Assembly: GCA_038043025.1 (NCBI GenBank)
Contig: JBBTCW010000010.1
Coordinates: 1-10,704 of the forward strand
Direction: 5' to 3'
DNA from: O2-02-FULL-42-9 sp038043025
GTDB lineage: Bacteria > Pseudomonadota > Gammaproteobacteria > UBA12402
DNA length: 10,704 nt
The notes beneath the pieces were generated by a model that saw only the letters and a list, made by a program, of their open reading frames with translations, was not told the origin of the DNA and did no database searches. A program made the position numbers and the translations under genes. Positions 1 to 8,338 of this stretch are shown here, piece by piece; the first letter of the stretch is position 1, and the number at the start of each line of letters is the position of its first letter.

Positions 1-10
1 ACTTTGTTTT

Positions 11-161
11 CCGTCATCCCGGAAAATCTGCGTAGCAGATTTATCCGGGATCCAGGGAACGCTTTAGTTGCGTACTTCGATTCGCTGGATTCCGGACATT
101 GTTGCGCAACGGGGCAACAATTCCGGAATGACGGGAAAAAAAAGAGCCGTCATCCCGGAAT
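11..161. repeat. Composite palindromic intergenic repeat (GTCATCCCGG...ATCCAG type)
   Basis: Two hairpin units face each other. Unit 1 has arms 18-31 and 35-49, with a GTA loop and one bulged A at 43. Unit 2 has arms 90-105 and 114-128, with an 8-nt loop and a small internal loop. The outer ends CCGTCATCCCGGA (11-23) and TCCGGAATGACGG (122-134) are inverted copies with one mismatch. TCCGGGATCCAG (44-55) and CTGGATTCCGGA (85-96) are likewise inverted with one mismatch. A third partial copy, CCGTCATCCCGGA at 147-159, can pair with 122-134 and places the A8 run (136-143) in the loop. The same family recurs at 10081-10265. Such elements are common dispersed repeats in many proteobacteria. No gene is seen here. 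It lies directly downstream of tamB and may take part in 3'-end formation, although no canonical terminator is clear. Confidence 0.8.
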
Positions 162-172
162 GGCGGGGAATG

Positions 173-3100
173 TTAATTCGTTTGAAACGAATAATAAACA
201 TCGGCACCATTGCCGAGCGCGCTGGTTTCGGTTTGTATGGAAACGCGTTTTGAAACAGTATAACGCAGCCGCACGATATTAACGGGAACCACTAAGCCAA
301 CACCATAATTTAAATATAATCGAGGCGTTAAATATTTTCCGACGACGAATTCGGGGTTTTGTTGCAACGAACTATCTTCGGGATCCATAATCATATTGTT
401 TTCAACGCCAAAATCAGAAAGTCCAAAAGTAGAAGCAATATCATTGTATAAATAATCATTTTTTATGCCCATATTTTTTGCGGTTTCTAATAATAATTTG
501 CTTTCTTTTTGTGAGTTGTTTTGTGTAGAAGAACCTAAAATAAGATAAGATAAAATATCAGAATCTTTCATGCCGCTGGGTTCGGAAATTAAGCTAATCA
601 TGGGATTTTTTAAGGTGCCGGTGACGCTGACGCCGACTTTTTTTGGTGTCATCGTTGAGTGGGAAGTAGGCGCTTCTGTCGAACTCGTTGATGATCTGAT
701 GTTGGCGGACGTTGCAGCCGTCGCGTTTTGAGATTGATTAATAGTTTTGGTGGCGCGGATGCTGAGTCCAGGGTTATCAATGGGGCCGCCGGTGTAAGTG
801 AGTTTGCCTTCTTCAATGGTGAGCTGGGTGCTATACGCTTGATAGTAGCCTTCTTTTACTGATAAAGTTCCGTTTGCTGTGGTGAGCTCATTGGGAGCGC
901 TATTGACATTGAGTGCGCCGGTGAGTTGAGCGAGCAACCCGTCGTAACCAAATGCAACGGCGTCGCCCAACGTGAGAGTGATATCTGTATAAATGCCGAA
1001 ATTTTCTTGAAAGGGCGAGTCATGATTGTAATCAATCAGCACTGTACTACTGGGCAGAGAAACCGTTGAGGTAAAATCTTCGGGCGTAATTTGCGCACTC
1101 GGAATATTCACTGTGCCTGAAATATTTATTTTCGATTTGTTATGCGTTATTTTTACATGAGGCGTGATGTTAATTTTATATTCATTGCTCTTGATAATCG
1201 GAAAATTATTGCCGATAACATTTAACGTTAATGGTTGATCTTCTTGGTCGAGCGCCAACGTGCCATCGATATTGAGCACGCCGTTGTCCGCATTGGCCTG
1301 TCCTTGAAATACGAGTGTATCATTGTTGTCGCTTTTGAGAGATAAGTTTGTTTTATTTAATGTGATGTTAAGCGGCGTGATCGTTGCAGACAGATTCGAT
1401 AAGGTGCTCGTGCCTGATAAAGTGGGCGTCAGTATGGGTCCGCTGATGTTGAGGTTTGATTTGAATGTGCCGTTTGTGTCGCTTAATGCTGGAATAAATA
1501 AGGGCAAAAAGTTTAATGGTGATAGGGAGGCGGATAGTTTTCCGTTTATATTTTGATAAGGGAGCGGGATGTTGGTGTCATAATCGGGTAGCTCTACACT
1601 TAATTCCAGTAATGTTTGGAGTTTATTTTTTACGCTAAATGTTGTCGTTAATCCTTTCTGTGCAGCCTGTGCGTCGAGTCGTATCGATGTAAAATTAAAG
1701 GCGGTTGCATTTTTAGTTTTATTACTGATCGAGCCTTGACTGGCGTATAAGTTGATTGCGCCGATCGGTTTGCCCGATGGAGAGCCTTGTAAGTTTATAT
1801 TTAATTTAAATAGCGTGTCAAGTGTGAGCTGATGGGCGAGCAAATTATTGATGAATGTGCTTGGGATCTGATCTCCTTGCAATTGTAATTGCCAGTCAAA
1901 GCGCGAGTTCCAATTGAATTGCCCACATAAATTAGAAACATCGGCGATCCAACAGAAAGGATTAATTTTTATAGAGGAGAGTGTCGCCATGACAGTGAAA
2001 GGCGATTTTAAATGCCATTGTTTGTATTGTTTTGATTGTAGAGATAGTTGATTAACTTTCTCTGACCAATAATTTTTTTTATGTTGTCCGTTTACTTTTA
2101 TATTTAGTCGGGCACCTTTCATGGATATATTGCCCGTTAATTGATGATGAGCAGGGGTGCCGGTTAGCAAAAGATGGAGTCTGCTCAATCCATAATTATG
2201 GCGATAAATGTTACGTGCAACGAGCGTTCCGCTGAATATGCCACTCGTCGCGAGGTTGAGATCAGAGTTGAGTTGTAATGATGCAATGTGATAGTCGTTG
2301 AATAGTAGATTTTTAATTTCTGTGTTGCTTGCTATTTTTGGGGTTGTTTCTTTGCCGGATATAGTGCCTTGGCTGAATATGCTGCCAGAAGCGCTGGGCA
2401 AGATTTCGGTTAGGTCGGGCGCATTTATTTGCCACTGAATATTCCAAATGTTTGTGAGTGAGCCTTGCGCGTTGAAAAAATTGTCGCCGATCATCAGATC
2501 AAGTTTGGGAATATCCAAGTCGTTTTTTTGCCAGCGGATATTCACATTACCACTCATTTTTTTGTTTTGCAATGAGCCGTGAATGTTGTTTATTGCGATG
2601 GATGCGCTGGGTTTCGTTTTGTTTAAATTGCCGGCAGAAATTATTTGGCAATTGATATTGGCAGGCCAATCAGGCCATTGCGCCCCGGGGTCGATGTTGT
2701 TGAGCGAGAGATTCGTATTCCATTGAATATAGGGATCCCACTGTAATGCGACGCGGCCATTGATAGTGCCTTGCAAAGTATCTAGCCGAAGGGTTGACAG
2801 ATCCAGTTGGGTTAAACTGCCGGTCCCTTTTATCATCCAATTGCCGGAGGGAATATTTGTGCCATATACATCAGTGTTGAGATTCAGAGAATATTTTTTC
2901 AGCGTACCTGTCACATTTAAGGAGCCGGATTGGCTGGCGATATTGCCATAATCACCGACGGGGAGTAGCAGATCTTTCCAGTGGCCGTGAATGTCGATAG
3001 GGCCTTGTGACAGCGCTTGCTTTACTGTGGCATTAATGTCAGTTGTAAATGGCGAGGTTATTTTAAATAGCAACACCATTTGTTTATTGAGATCGCCTTT

Positions 3101-3754
3101 TATGGCGAGTGAAGATTTGATGGGATAGTAACCGGTGATATAGTCGGTGAGTTCTCCGGTGATGTTTGTATTATAAGGTGTTTTGAGTTGTAGGTTGCCG
3201 TTTAATATAAAATGGTAGGGTGTGATGCGTATATAGAGATTGTCAATGTTTGCTTGGTTTTTGGTTGTGTGGATGCTGAGTTTAATATTGTTAATATGCT
3301 GACTTTTGTCGTCTTGTTGGATATAGAGTTGTGAGAGATCTGCGTTTTTAACGGTAATATTAAAGGGTAATTTAAAGAAAGATAAGCGATTTAGCGTTTC
3401 GGGTTTCGATGTTGCATCTGTTTTTTGTTGGGAGGGTAATTGAATGCGCAAGTCATGCGCGTAGAGCTCATCAATGTACAATCGCCCAGTTAATAAACGA
3501 TGGGGTGTCCAGTTGAGTCTAAATGATTTTAAATTAATGGATAAATTTTGATTTTGATAAGTGAGATTTTTAACTTGCATTTTGCCGACCATGGTGCCGG
3601 TAATTTTTTCAATTTGTAATGTTCCGGGCATGGTTTTTGTTAAAACGAGTGCCGTCAATTTCAATCCGCTGGGTGTGATGGCGACAAAGAAAAACAAAAT
3701 TACCACGGTGATTAAGATTGTAAATAGTGTGCGCTTGATGATTTTCATGATCAT
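173..3754 (-). CDS. tamB: TamB, inner-membrane component of the TAM complex
   Basis: This 1193-residue protein is close to the usual length of about 1250 for TamB (YtfN). Family knowledge: TamB is an AsmA-like periplasm-spanning protein anchored in the inner membrane. It works with TamA in outer-membrane protein assembly and is also implicated in phospholipid transport to the outer membrane. Seen here: an N-terminal hydrophobic anchor (residues about 7-27) after a basic start (MKIIKR); a long low-complexity beta-rich middle with repeated SLxxTGTL/GxLxxxG-like strands; a Ser/Thr/Ala-rich linker near residues 1005-1040; and the conserved C-terminal TamB/DUF490 region, with DSDILSYLILGSS near 1060 and a final strand region ending in VYYSFQTN. 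The ATG at 3754 overlaps the tamA stop as ATGA; a second Met two codons later is an equally plausible start. It is co-transcribed with tamA. No frameshift was seen. The assignment is strong from length, architecture and context. Confidence 0.95.
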   Translation of the reverse strand: MIMKIIKRTLFTILITVVILFFFVAITPSGLKLTALVLTKTMPGTLQIEKITGTMVGKMQVKNLTYQNQNLSINLKSFRLNWTPHRLLTGRLYIDELYAHDLRIQLPSQQKTDATSKPETLNRLSFFKLPFNITVKNADLSQLYIQQDDKSQHINNIKLSIHTTKNQANIDNLYIRITPYHFILNGNLQLKTPYNTNITGELTDYITGYYPIKSSLAIKGDLNKQMVLLFKITSPFTTDINATVKQALSQGPIDIHGHWKDLLLPVGDYGNIASQSGSLNVTGTLKKYSLNLNTDVYGTNIPSGNWMIKGTGSLTQLDLSTLRLDTLQGTINGRVALQWDPYIQWNTNLSLNNIDPGAQWPDWPANINCQIISAGNLNKTKPSASIAINNIHGSLQNKKMSGNVNIRWQKNDLDIPKLDLMIGDNFFNAQGSLTNIWNIQWQINAPDLTEILPSASGSIFSQGTISGKETTPKIASNTEIKNLLFNDYHIASLQLNSDLNLATSGIFSGTLVARNIYRHNYGLSRLHLLLTGTPAHHQLTGNISMKGARLNIKVNGQHKKNYWSEKVNQLSLQSKQYKQWHLKSPFTVMATLSSIKINPFCWIADVSNLCGQFNWNSRFDWQLQLQGDQIPSTFINNLLAHQLTLDTLFKLNINLQGSPSGKPIGAINLYASQGSISNKTKNATAFNFTSIRLDAQAAQKGLTTTFSVKNKLQTLLELSVELPDYDTNIPLPYQNINGKLSASLSPLNFLPLFIPALSDTNGTFKSNLNISGPILTPTLSGTSTLSNLSATITPLNITLNKTNLSLKSDNNDTLVFQGQANADNGVLNIDGTLALDQEDQPLTLNVIGNNFPIIKSNEYKINITPHVKITHNKSKINISGTVNIPSAQITPEDFTSTVSLPSSTVLIDYNHDSPFQENFGIYTDITLTLGDAVAFGYDGLLAQLTGALNVNSAPNELTTANGTLSVKEGYYQAYSTQLTIEEGKLTYTGGPIDNPGLSIRATKTINQSQNATAATSANIRSSTSSTEAPTSHSTMTPKKVGVSVTGTLKNPMISLISEPSGMKDSDILSYLILGSSTQNNSQKESKLLLETAKNMGIKNDYLYNDIASTFGLSDFGVENNMIMDPEDSSLQQNPEFVVGKYLTPRLYLNYGVGLVVPVNIVRLRYTVSKRVSIQTETSALGNGADVYYSFQTN

Positions 3755-5493
3755 AAATCGGGTCCCAAACTGAATTCAAATCGCAACGGATTGCCATCGT
3801 AACTTAAAGGGCGCGCGACATAAAGTTGTATATTTCCAATGGGGGATAACCAAACAGCGCCGATGCCTGCGCCGCGTTTGAGCGGATCGGTGGCATGATT
3901 GATGGCGTTGCCGATATCATAAAAAATGGCCGCATAAAAATTGCCAACAATTTCGCGTTGATATTCTGCGCTGCCTATGACTAAATATTTTCCGGGACCG
4001 AGTCCCTTAAAGCTGTAACCACGGACGCTTTGTATGCCTCCCGCATAAAAACGTTTTGATAAGGGAAGTTTTGTTAAGTCATGCACGATCGTATATCCAC
4101 AGTCGGCTTTTAAAACAAAACGATTGCCTTCCAGCAACGTGCTAATTAATTTATATTGTAATTCGGGTTGTAGAAATGTAGCGGTGGAAACAACATCGGT
4201 GCTCGCGCCTTTCATCGTGAGTGAAAATCGTTGTCCATTTTTGACGTTCAGCTCATTTCGTGGAGTGGTATAAGTGAATGTGACGCTGGGCATTAATAAT
4301 TTTGATGATTTATAAGGGTCGTTTTCATCAAATCGATAGCGTTCTATTTCGTAGTTTAATGTTAATGTGCGTTGCCAGTTGGCGTAGTTTCTGATGTGCG
4401 AAGCGCCGATGCTTTTTGTGAAACTTTTGCCACGCTTGGGTGTCAATCTTAAGAAAGAGGTTGTGAACATCCAGTTACTGATCGAAGGATTTTTCCCAGG
4501 GATAATATATTGTGCGGCAATATATTGTTGTATTTGTGATAATTGTAAAGAACTATCAAACTGATGACCATAACGATTAACCCAGCGCATGGAATAACCG
4601 ACGGTGCCTCGAATGCCGGTGTTAGTGCCGTAGCCAATACCGAATTTATATTCTCGGCGTTTGTTCATTTGAAATTTGGCTTCCATCGGGATGCGGTAGT
4701 GGGTTGCTTTCTGGATGTCTGGCACAACAGAGGCGCTGCTGAAATATCCGCCGGAGGATAAATTTTGTTGAAAGCGTAAGAGAATATCATACGAAAATGG
4801 ATCGCCGGGCTTGAAAATTAAATAACGCCTCAAAAATTTTTCACTTAAGGGTGTTTCGCCAAATGAAATATTGCCAAAATAATATTGAGGGCCTGTGTTA
4901 AGCGTTATGGTAATGGAACATAAATAATTATTGAGATTGATCATTATTTTGTTCGCATCAAATTTTGCTTTTAGATAGCCTTCTTCATGTGCCTGTGCTA
5001 ATAGCTTGTCGATGCTTAAATTGTAATTATTGGTATCGAAGGCATCGCCTTCTTTTAAGGGAAGTGTCGGAATTAATGCATTGATTTCTTTGTCATCTTT
5101 GCCAGGGCCGATGACGGTCATACTGAGTTTTGTCACATGCAATTGAGGACCGGGATTAACATGATAAATGGCCAGCCAATTTTTGTTATCATCTTGCGTC
5201 AATCGTTCGCTGACGGTTGATTTAAAATAGCCAAAAGGTTTGATGGCTTCTTGAATGGTTGTTTCGCCCTGCGCTAATAATTTATACGCCTGTTTGGCTG
5301 AGATTTGTTTATTTTGAAAATCTTTTTGCAAAATGGAGAGTCTCGCAAGTGCATTTTTTTGTACATCGCCGCTAATGCCGGTAATTTCATTGTTGATTGC
5401 CGGGGCAGTTATTGTTGTTTTCTGTGCGGCCACAGTTTGAGTGCAAAATATGATCATCGCAATGCCAGCGACATGTTGAAATTTTATCTTCAT
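3751..5493 (-). CDS. tamA: TamA, Omp85-family outer-membrane component of the TAM complex
   Basis: At 580 residues this matches E. coli TamA (577). Seen: a signal peptide (residues about 1-23, likely cleaved after VAA); a periplasmic part to about 275 that fits three POTRA domains (roughly 35-115, 118-200 and 204-275, each with a GP or PG turn, e.g. NPGPQ and NTGPQ); then a 16-strand-type beta-barrel from about 280. The Omp85 lid-loop motif VRGY is at 490-493, followed by GLGPGKY. The protein ends in FSLGPDL, like the C-terminal barrel strand of known TamA proteins. Family role: a translocation and assembly module in the outer membrane that docks TamB. The stop codon overlaps the tamB start by 4 bases, which implies translational coupling. 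The ATG at 5493 was chosen because it gives a normal signal peptide, although the Shine-Dalgarno sequence upstream is weak. It is divergent from the nuclease gene. Confidence 0.95.
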   Translation of the reverse strand: MKIKFQHVAGIAMIIFCTQTVAAQKTTITAPAINNEITGISGDVQKNALARLSILQKDFQNKQISAKQAYKLLAQGETTIQEAIKPFGYFKSTVSERLTQDDNKNWLAIYHVNPGPQLHVTKLSMTVIGPGKDDKEINALIPTLPLKEGDAFDTNNYNLSIDKLLAQAHEEGYLKAKFDANKIMINLNNYLCSITITLNTGPQYYFGNISFGETPLSEKFLRRYLIFKPGDPFSYDILLRFQQNLSSGGYFSSASVVPDIQKATHYRIPMEAKFQMNKRREYKFGIGYGTNTGIRGTVGYSMRWVNRYGHQFDSSLQLSQIQQYIAAQYIIPGKNPSISNWMFTTSFLRLTPKRGKSFTKSIGASHIRNYANWQRTLTLNYEIERYRFDENDPYKSSKLLMPSVTFTYTTPRNELNVKNGQRFSLTMKGASTDVVSTATFLQPELQYKLISTLLEGNRFVLKADCGYTIVHDLTKLPLSKRFYAGGIQSVRGYSFKGLGPGKYLVIGSAEYQREIVGNFYAAIFYDIGNAINHATDPLKRGAGIGAVWLSPIGNIQLYVARPLSYDGNPLRFEFSLGPDL

Positions 5494-5561
5494 CGCTATA
5501 GCTTAGCATAAGAAATATGCGTTCAAAATGAGTGTTCTTCGTGCAATCTGAAATTAATTAT

Positions 5562-5567
5562 GATAAT
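5562..5567 (+). promoter_or_regulatory. Possible -10 element for the nuclease-gltX run
   Basis: GATAAT matches the sigma-70 -10 consensus at five of six positions and lies 34 bases before the nuclease start. An overlapping TATGAT at 5559-5564 is an alternative. There is no good -35 box at the expected distance (TTCGTG at 5538-5543 is weak), so this is a tentative call. The 107-base divergent region 5494-5600 must also hold the tamA promoter, which I could not place. Confidence 0.3.
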
Positions 5568-5587
5568 ATGGGTATTATTTAACCAAC

Positions 5588-5596
5588 AAGGAGGTG
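5588..5596 (+). promoter_or_regulatory. Strong ribosome binding site of the nuclease gene
   Basis: AAGGAGGTG is almost a full complement of the 16S rRNA 3' end. It sits 4 bases before the ATG at 5601 when measured from its last base, and about 6-7 from the GGAGG core. It fixes the nuclease start and predicts efficient translation. Confidence 0.8.
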
Positions 5597-5600
5597 TCTG

Positions 5601-6443
5601 ATGAGTCATGTTCGTTCGTTGGTGGTCTTGATTTTTTCCGTTTGTTTTTTATCGTTTTTTCCTTTGATATTATTTGCATGGGGTGCTCTTGGGCATCAAC
5701 TTGTTGCACAAATCGCTTACGAGCATTTAACGCCTTCTGCTGTTGTGCGGGTTAATCAATTGGCCGATAATTTGATGAAAGGCAATGCGGCGGCGGCGAA
5801 TTTTATTAAGATAGCAACATGGGCGGATGATCTGCGATCAAATGATGTGACCGCGTTTAATGGGTGGCATTTTATAAATCAGCCTTTCAGTCCGGATGGA
5901 CAGCCGTTACCGCAAGTCGATTATGAAAATGTGGTTTGGGCTATTTTACAAAGTGAAAAAACGCTCGCGAGCCCCCATTCGACAGAGGATCAAAAAGCGA
6001 TGTTTTTAGGGTTTTTAGTGCATTTTGTAGGAGATATTCATCAACCGTTGCATGTGTCAACGCGAGTGACGAAGCAATTTCCAAGCGGAGATATGGGGGG
6101 CAATGATTTTTTGATTCAGTCGCCTATAGCCGCTAACTTGCATATGTTATGGGATCATATGCTGGGGTTATATAATGATTCAGCGTTAGATTTACGGACC
6201 ATGGCGAGCCAGATCGAGGCTGATTATCCCATGCAGTCGTTTGGCTCGCAGGTGCAGGATATGGATCCGATGGATTGGGCAACGGAAGGCTTAGCGATTG
6301 CTAAAACCTTTGTGTATAATGGGGTGCAGTTTGGTGCGCCCGTGAGCCAGCAGTATATGACGGCTGGACAAAAAATTGCGGAACAACGTGTCGCGTTAGC
6401 GGGTTATCGTTTGGCGTGTGTGTTAAATCAAATTTTACAATAA
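5601..6443 (+). CDS. Secreted S1/P1-type zinc-dependent nuclease
   Basis: This 280-residue protein belongs to the S1/P1 nuclease family (phospholipase C-like fold). These are trinuclear-zinc enzymes that cleave single-stranded DNA and RNA and remove 3'-phosphates from nucleotides. A hydrophobic signal peptide occupies residues about 7-26, with probable cleavage after LFA, so that Trp27 becomes the mature N-terminus. In this family that residue itself binds zinc. All nine expected zinc ligands are visible with P1-like spacing: W27, H32, D76 (ATWAD), H90 (GWHFIN), H141, D145 and H151 (HFVGDIHQPLH), and H181 and D185 (NLHMLWD). The GGND substrate-region motif is at 166-169. The enzyme is therefore predicted to be active, in the periplasm or secreted. 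It has a very strong Shine-Dalgarno sequence and is followed after 15 bases by gltX. It may serve nucleotide scavenging; a role in host interaction is only conjecture. Confidence 0.93.
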   Translation: MSHVRSLVVLIFSVCFLSFFPLILFAWGALGHQLVAQIAYEHLTPSAVVRVNQLADNLMKGNAAAANFIKIATWADDLRSNDVTAFNGWHFINQPFSPDGQPLPQVDYENVVWAILQSEKTLASPHSTEDQKAMFLGFLVHFVGDIHQPLHVSTRVTKQFPSGDMGGNDFLIQSPIAANLHMLWDHMLGLYNDSALDLRTMASQIEADYPMQSFGSQVQDMDPMDWATEGLAIAKTFVYNGVQFGAPVSQQYMTAGQKIAEQRVALAGYRLACVLNQILQ

Positions 6444-6458
6444 CAATGAGGTGGGTTT

Positions 6459-7850
6459 ATGACAGTGCGTTCACGTTTTGCCCCCAGTCCAACCGGGTCG
6501 ATGCATATTGGTAATTTACGCACGGCGCTATACGCGTGGTTATATGCACGCAAGATGAAGGGTGTTTTTATTTTACGTATTGAAGATACGGATCGTGAGC
6601 GCTCGACGGATCAGGCGATTCAAGTGATTTTGGATAGCATGCAATGGTTGCATTTAACGTATGATGAAGGGCCTTTTTATCAAACCAAACGCATGGACCG
6701 TTATCATGAAATCATCGATCAATTATTAAAAAGCGGTCATGCTTATCGTTGTTATTGTTCTAAAGAGCGGTTGGAACAGCTGCGCGCGGATCAAATGAAA
6801 AATAAACAAAAACCACGCTATGATCGTTGTTGCCGGGAGTTGAAAGAAAAAAAAGAGGGATCCTTTGTTATTCGATTTCGCACGCCCGATGCAGGTTTCA
6901 TCAGATTTGATGATGGCGTGCGCGGATTAGTTGAATTTCAAAATAGCGAATTAGATGATTTGGTATTAGTGCGCAGTGATGGCACGCCGACCTATAATTT
7001 TGCGGTGGTGGTTGATGATGTGGATATGAAGGTGACGCATGTGATTCGCGGCGCTGATCATATTAACAATACACCGCGCCAAATTAATATTTTTAATGCA
7101 CTGAACATGCAGCCGCCCATCTATGTGCATTTGCCGATGATTTTAGGCAATGATGGTAAGCGTTTGTCGAAACGTCACGGCGCATTGGGTGTACTGCAAT
7201 ATCGCGAAGAGGGATTTTTGCCTGCGGCGTTATTAAATTATTTAATGCGGTTAGGTTGGTCGCACGGCGATCAAGAAATTTTTTCGATGGAAGAGATGAT
7301 CGAATTTTTTGATTTTAATAAATTACAAAAATCACCCGCGACATTTGATCCCGATAAATTAAGTTGGCTCAACCAACATTATTTAAAAACATTGCCGACG
7401 GCAGTGGTGGCCAAAGAGTTACAATGGCAAATGGATCGAAAACAAATTGATGTGTCGGCAGGCCCTGCGCTAGAAGAAGTGGTGCGCGTACAGGCGGAGC
7501 GTTGCAAAACGTTAAGTGAAATGGCTGAAAAAAGCCGTTATTTTTATGAAGAAGTGACGCAGTACGATGAACAAGCGGCGAGCAAGCATTTGACGCCCGA
7601 CATAAAACCCGTGCTGCAAGAAATTGCGACACAATTAGCGCAATTGCCAGCGTGGGAAAAAGAAGCGATTCATCACGTGATTATTGCCGTGTCTGAGGCG
7701 CGTCAGTTAAAGTTAGGTAAAGTCGCGCAACCGATTCGCGTGGCGATGACGGGGAATACGATTTCGCCGCCGATCGATGAAACGTTGGCGTTAATGGGTC
7801 GTGAGCGAACGGTTGAACGACTAAAACGTGCGATGGCACATATATTATAG
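6459..7850 (+). CDS. gltX: Glutamyl-tRNA synthetase, class I
   Basis: This protein charges tRNA-Glu with glutamate using ATP, in the cytoplasm. At 463 residues it is near the 471 of E. coli GltX and collinear with it. Seen: the Rossmann catalytic domain starting RFAPSPTGSMHIGN (HIGH-type motif HIGN at 16-19); LRIEDTD at 39-45; ELDDLVL near 164-170; PTYNFAVVVDD at 177-187; HVIRGADHINNTPRQ near 194-208; the KMSKS-type loop KRLSKRHG at 234-241; and LNYLMRLGWSHGDQEIF leading into the anticodon-binding helical domain. The zinc-knuckle region has C98, C100 and C125 as in E. coli, but Glu127 stands where E. coli has His127, and there is an extra Cys124. The ATG is preceded by TGAGGTG (6447-6453). 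The gene follows the nuclease by 15 bases and the membrane-protein gene follows it by 13 bases, so the three are probably one transcript. Confidence 0.97.
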   Translation: MTVRSRFAPSPTGSMHIGNLRTALYAWLYARKMKGVFILRIEDTDRERSTDQAIQVILDSMQWLHLTYDEGPFYQTKRMDRYHEIIDQLLKSGHAYRCYCSKERLEQLRADQMKNKQKPRYDRCCRELKEKKEGSFVIRFRTPDAGFIRFDDGVRGLVEFQNSELDDLVLVRSDGTPTYNFAVVVDDVDMKVTHVIRGADHINNTPRQINIFNALNMQPPIYVHLPMILGNDGKRLSKRHGALGVLQYREEGFLPAALLNYLMRLGWSHGDQEIFSMEEMIEFFDFNKLQKSPATFDPDKLSWLNQHYLKTLPTAVVAKELQWQMDRKQIDVSAGPALEEVVRVQAERCKTLSEMAEKSRYFYEEVTQYDEQAASKHLTPDIKPVLQEIATQLAQLPAWEKEAIHHVIIAVSEARQLKLGKVAQPIRVAMTGNTISPPIDETLALMGRERTVERLKRAMAHIL

Positions 7851-7856
7851 AGGAGG
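7851..7856 (+). promoter_or_regulatory. Ribosome binding site that sets the start of the small membrane protein
   Basis: AGGAGG ends one base before an ATG at 7858, which is too close and out of frame, and seven bases before the in-frame ATG at 7864. The latter is ideal spacing. This favours 7864 over an upstream in-frame ATG at 7828 that would overlap the end of gltX. Confidence 0.75.
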
Positions 7857-7863
7857 TATGGAT

Positions 7864-8175
7864 ATGCAAACAAATAAAAAACACTCGGGGTTGTTGGTTT
7901 TATTTTTAGTATTGATCGCAGCGATTGCGGCGACTTCGGTTTTTGTGCCGGGACTTTTAGGTGCGACGTTTGGATTTTTAGTGGCGGGCACTGTGATTTT
8001 TTGTGTAGCGGTGCTGTTGCTATTTATTTTGACAGGGATCGGTGCGTTGATATTAGGAATTATATTTTTCGTATGGACAGTGATCGCGATTATTTTATTT
8101 CCAATATTTTTTCCTATTTTATTGCCATTGTTTTTAGTGTTTGTGTTTTTCTCATTGATGCGGAAGAAAGACTAA
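7864..8175 (+). CDS. Small hydrophobic membrane protein of unknown function
   Basis: I do not recognise this gene. It encodes 103 residues, almost entirely hydrophobic, with a short basic N-terminus (MQTNKKH) and a basic C-terminus (MRKKD). Three to four membrane segments can be drawn: about 9-28, 31-53, 55-79 and 80-98. The last pair is separated only by a proline-containing turn (LFPIFFPILLP). There are no charged residues inside the membrane region and no motif that suggests transport or catalysis. The start follows the AGGAGG at 7851-7856. It is the third gene of the nuclease-gltX run. Its stop is followed after 25 bases by the modular repeat that separates it from convergent murI. An in-frame upstream ATG at 7828 would give 115 residues but has no ribosome binding site. 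It is probably real because of the strong Shine-Dalgarno sequence and the clean membrane-protein composition. Confidence 0.75.
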   Translation: MQTNKKHSGLLVLFLVLIAAIAATSVFVPGLLGATFGFLVAGTVIFCVAVLLLFILTGIGALILGIIFFVWTVIAIILFPIFFPILLPLFLVFVFFSLMRKKD

Positions 8176-8289
8176 ACTTCCGTCGCCTTGCTTTCTTATA
8201 ATCCTCAGCTCAGAGGTAAGCTGATATTCATTGTTAGAATGGGATGAATGAGGAAGAAAACGGGTTTTTTAGAATCAGATGGACGTGTT

Positions 8290-8321
8290 GCGTCCTCTGA
8301 GCTGAGACCGACTTGTTCGCA
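8290..8321 (+). repeat. 32-base right module, copy 1
   Basis: Begins GCGTCCTCTGAGCTGAGAC, followed by the variable triplet CGA and then CTTGTTCGCA. Copy 2 begins 49 bases later, and copy 3 is inverted at 10273-10304. Apart from the triplet, the copies differ at only one base. Confidence 0.85.
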
Positions 8322-8338
8322 TGAGTCATAACAGTGAA

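Noticed and set aside
3609..3797. Short minus-strand frame across the tamA-tamB junction
   Set aside because: It is out of frame with two well-supported overlapping genes and has no independent support.
7828..7863. Upstream ATG as the start of the small membrane protein
   Set aside because: It lies inside gltX without a Shine-Dalgarno sequence, whereas ATG 7864 has AGGAGG at ideal spacing.
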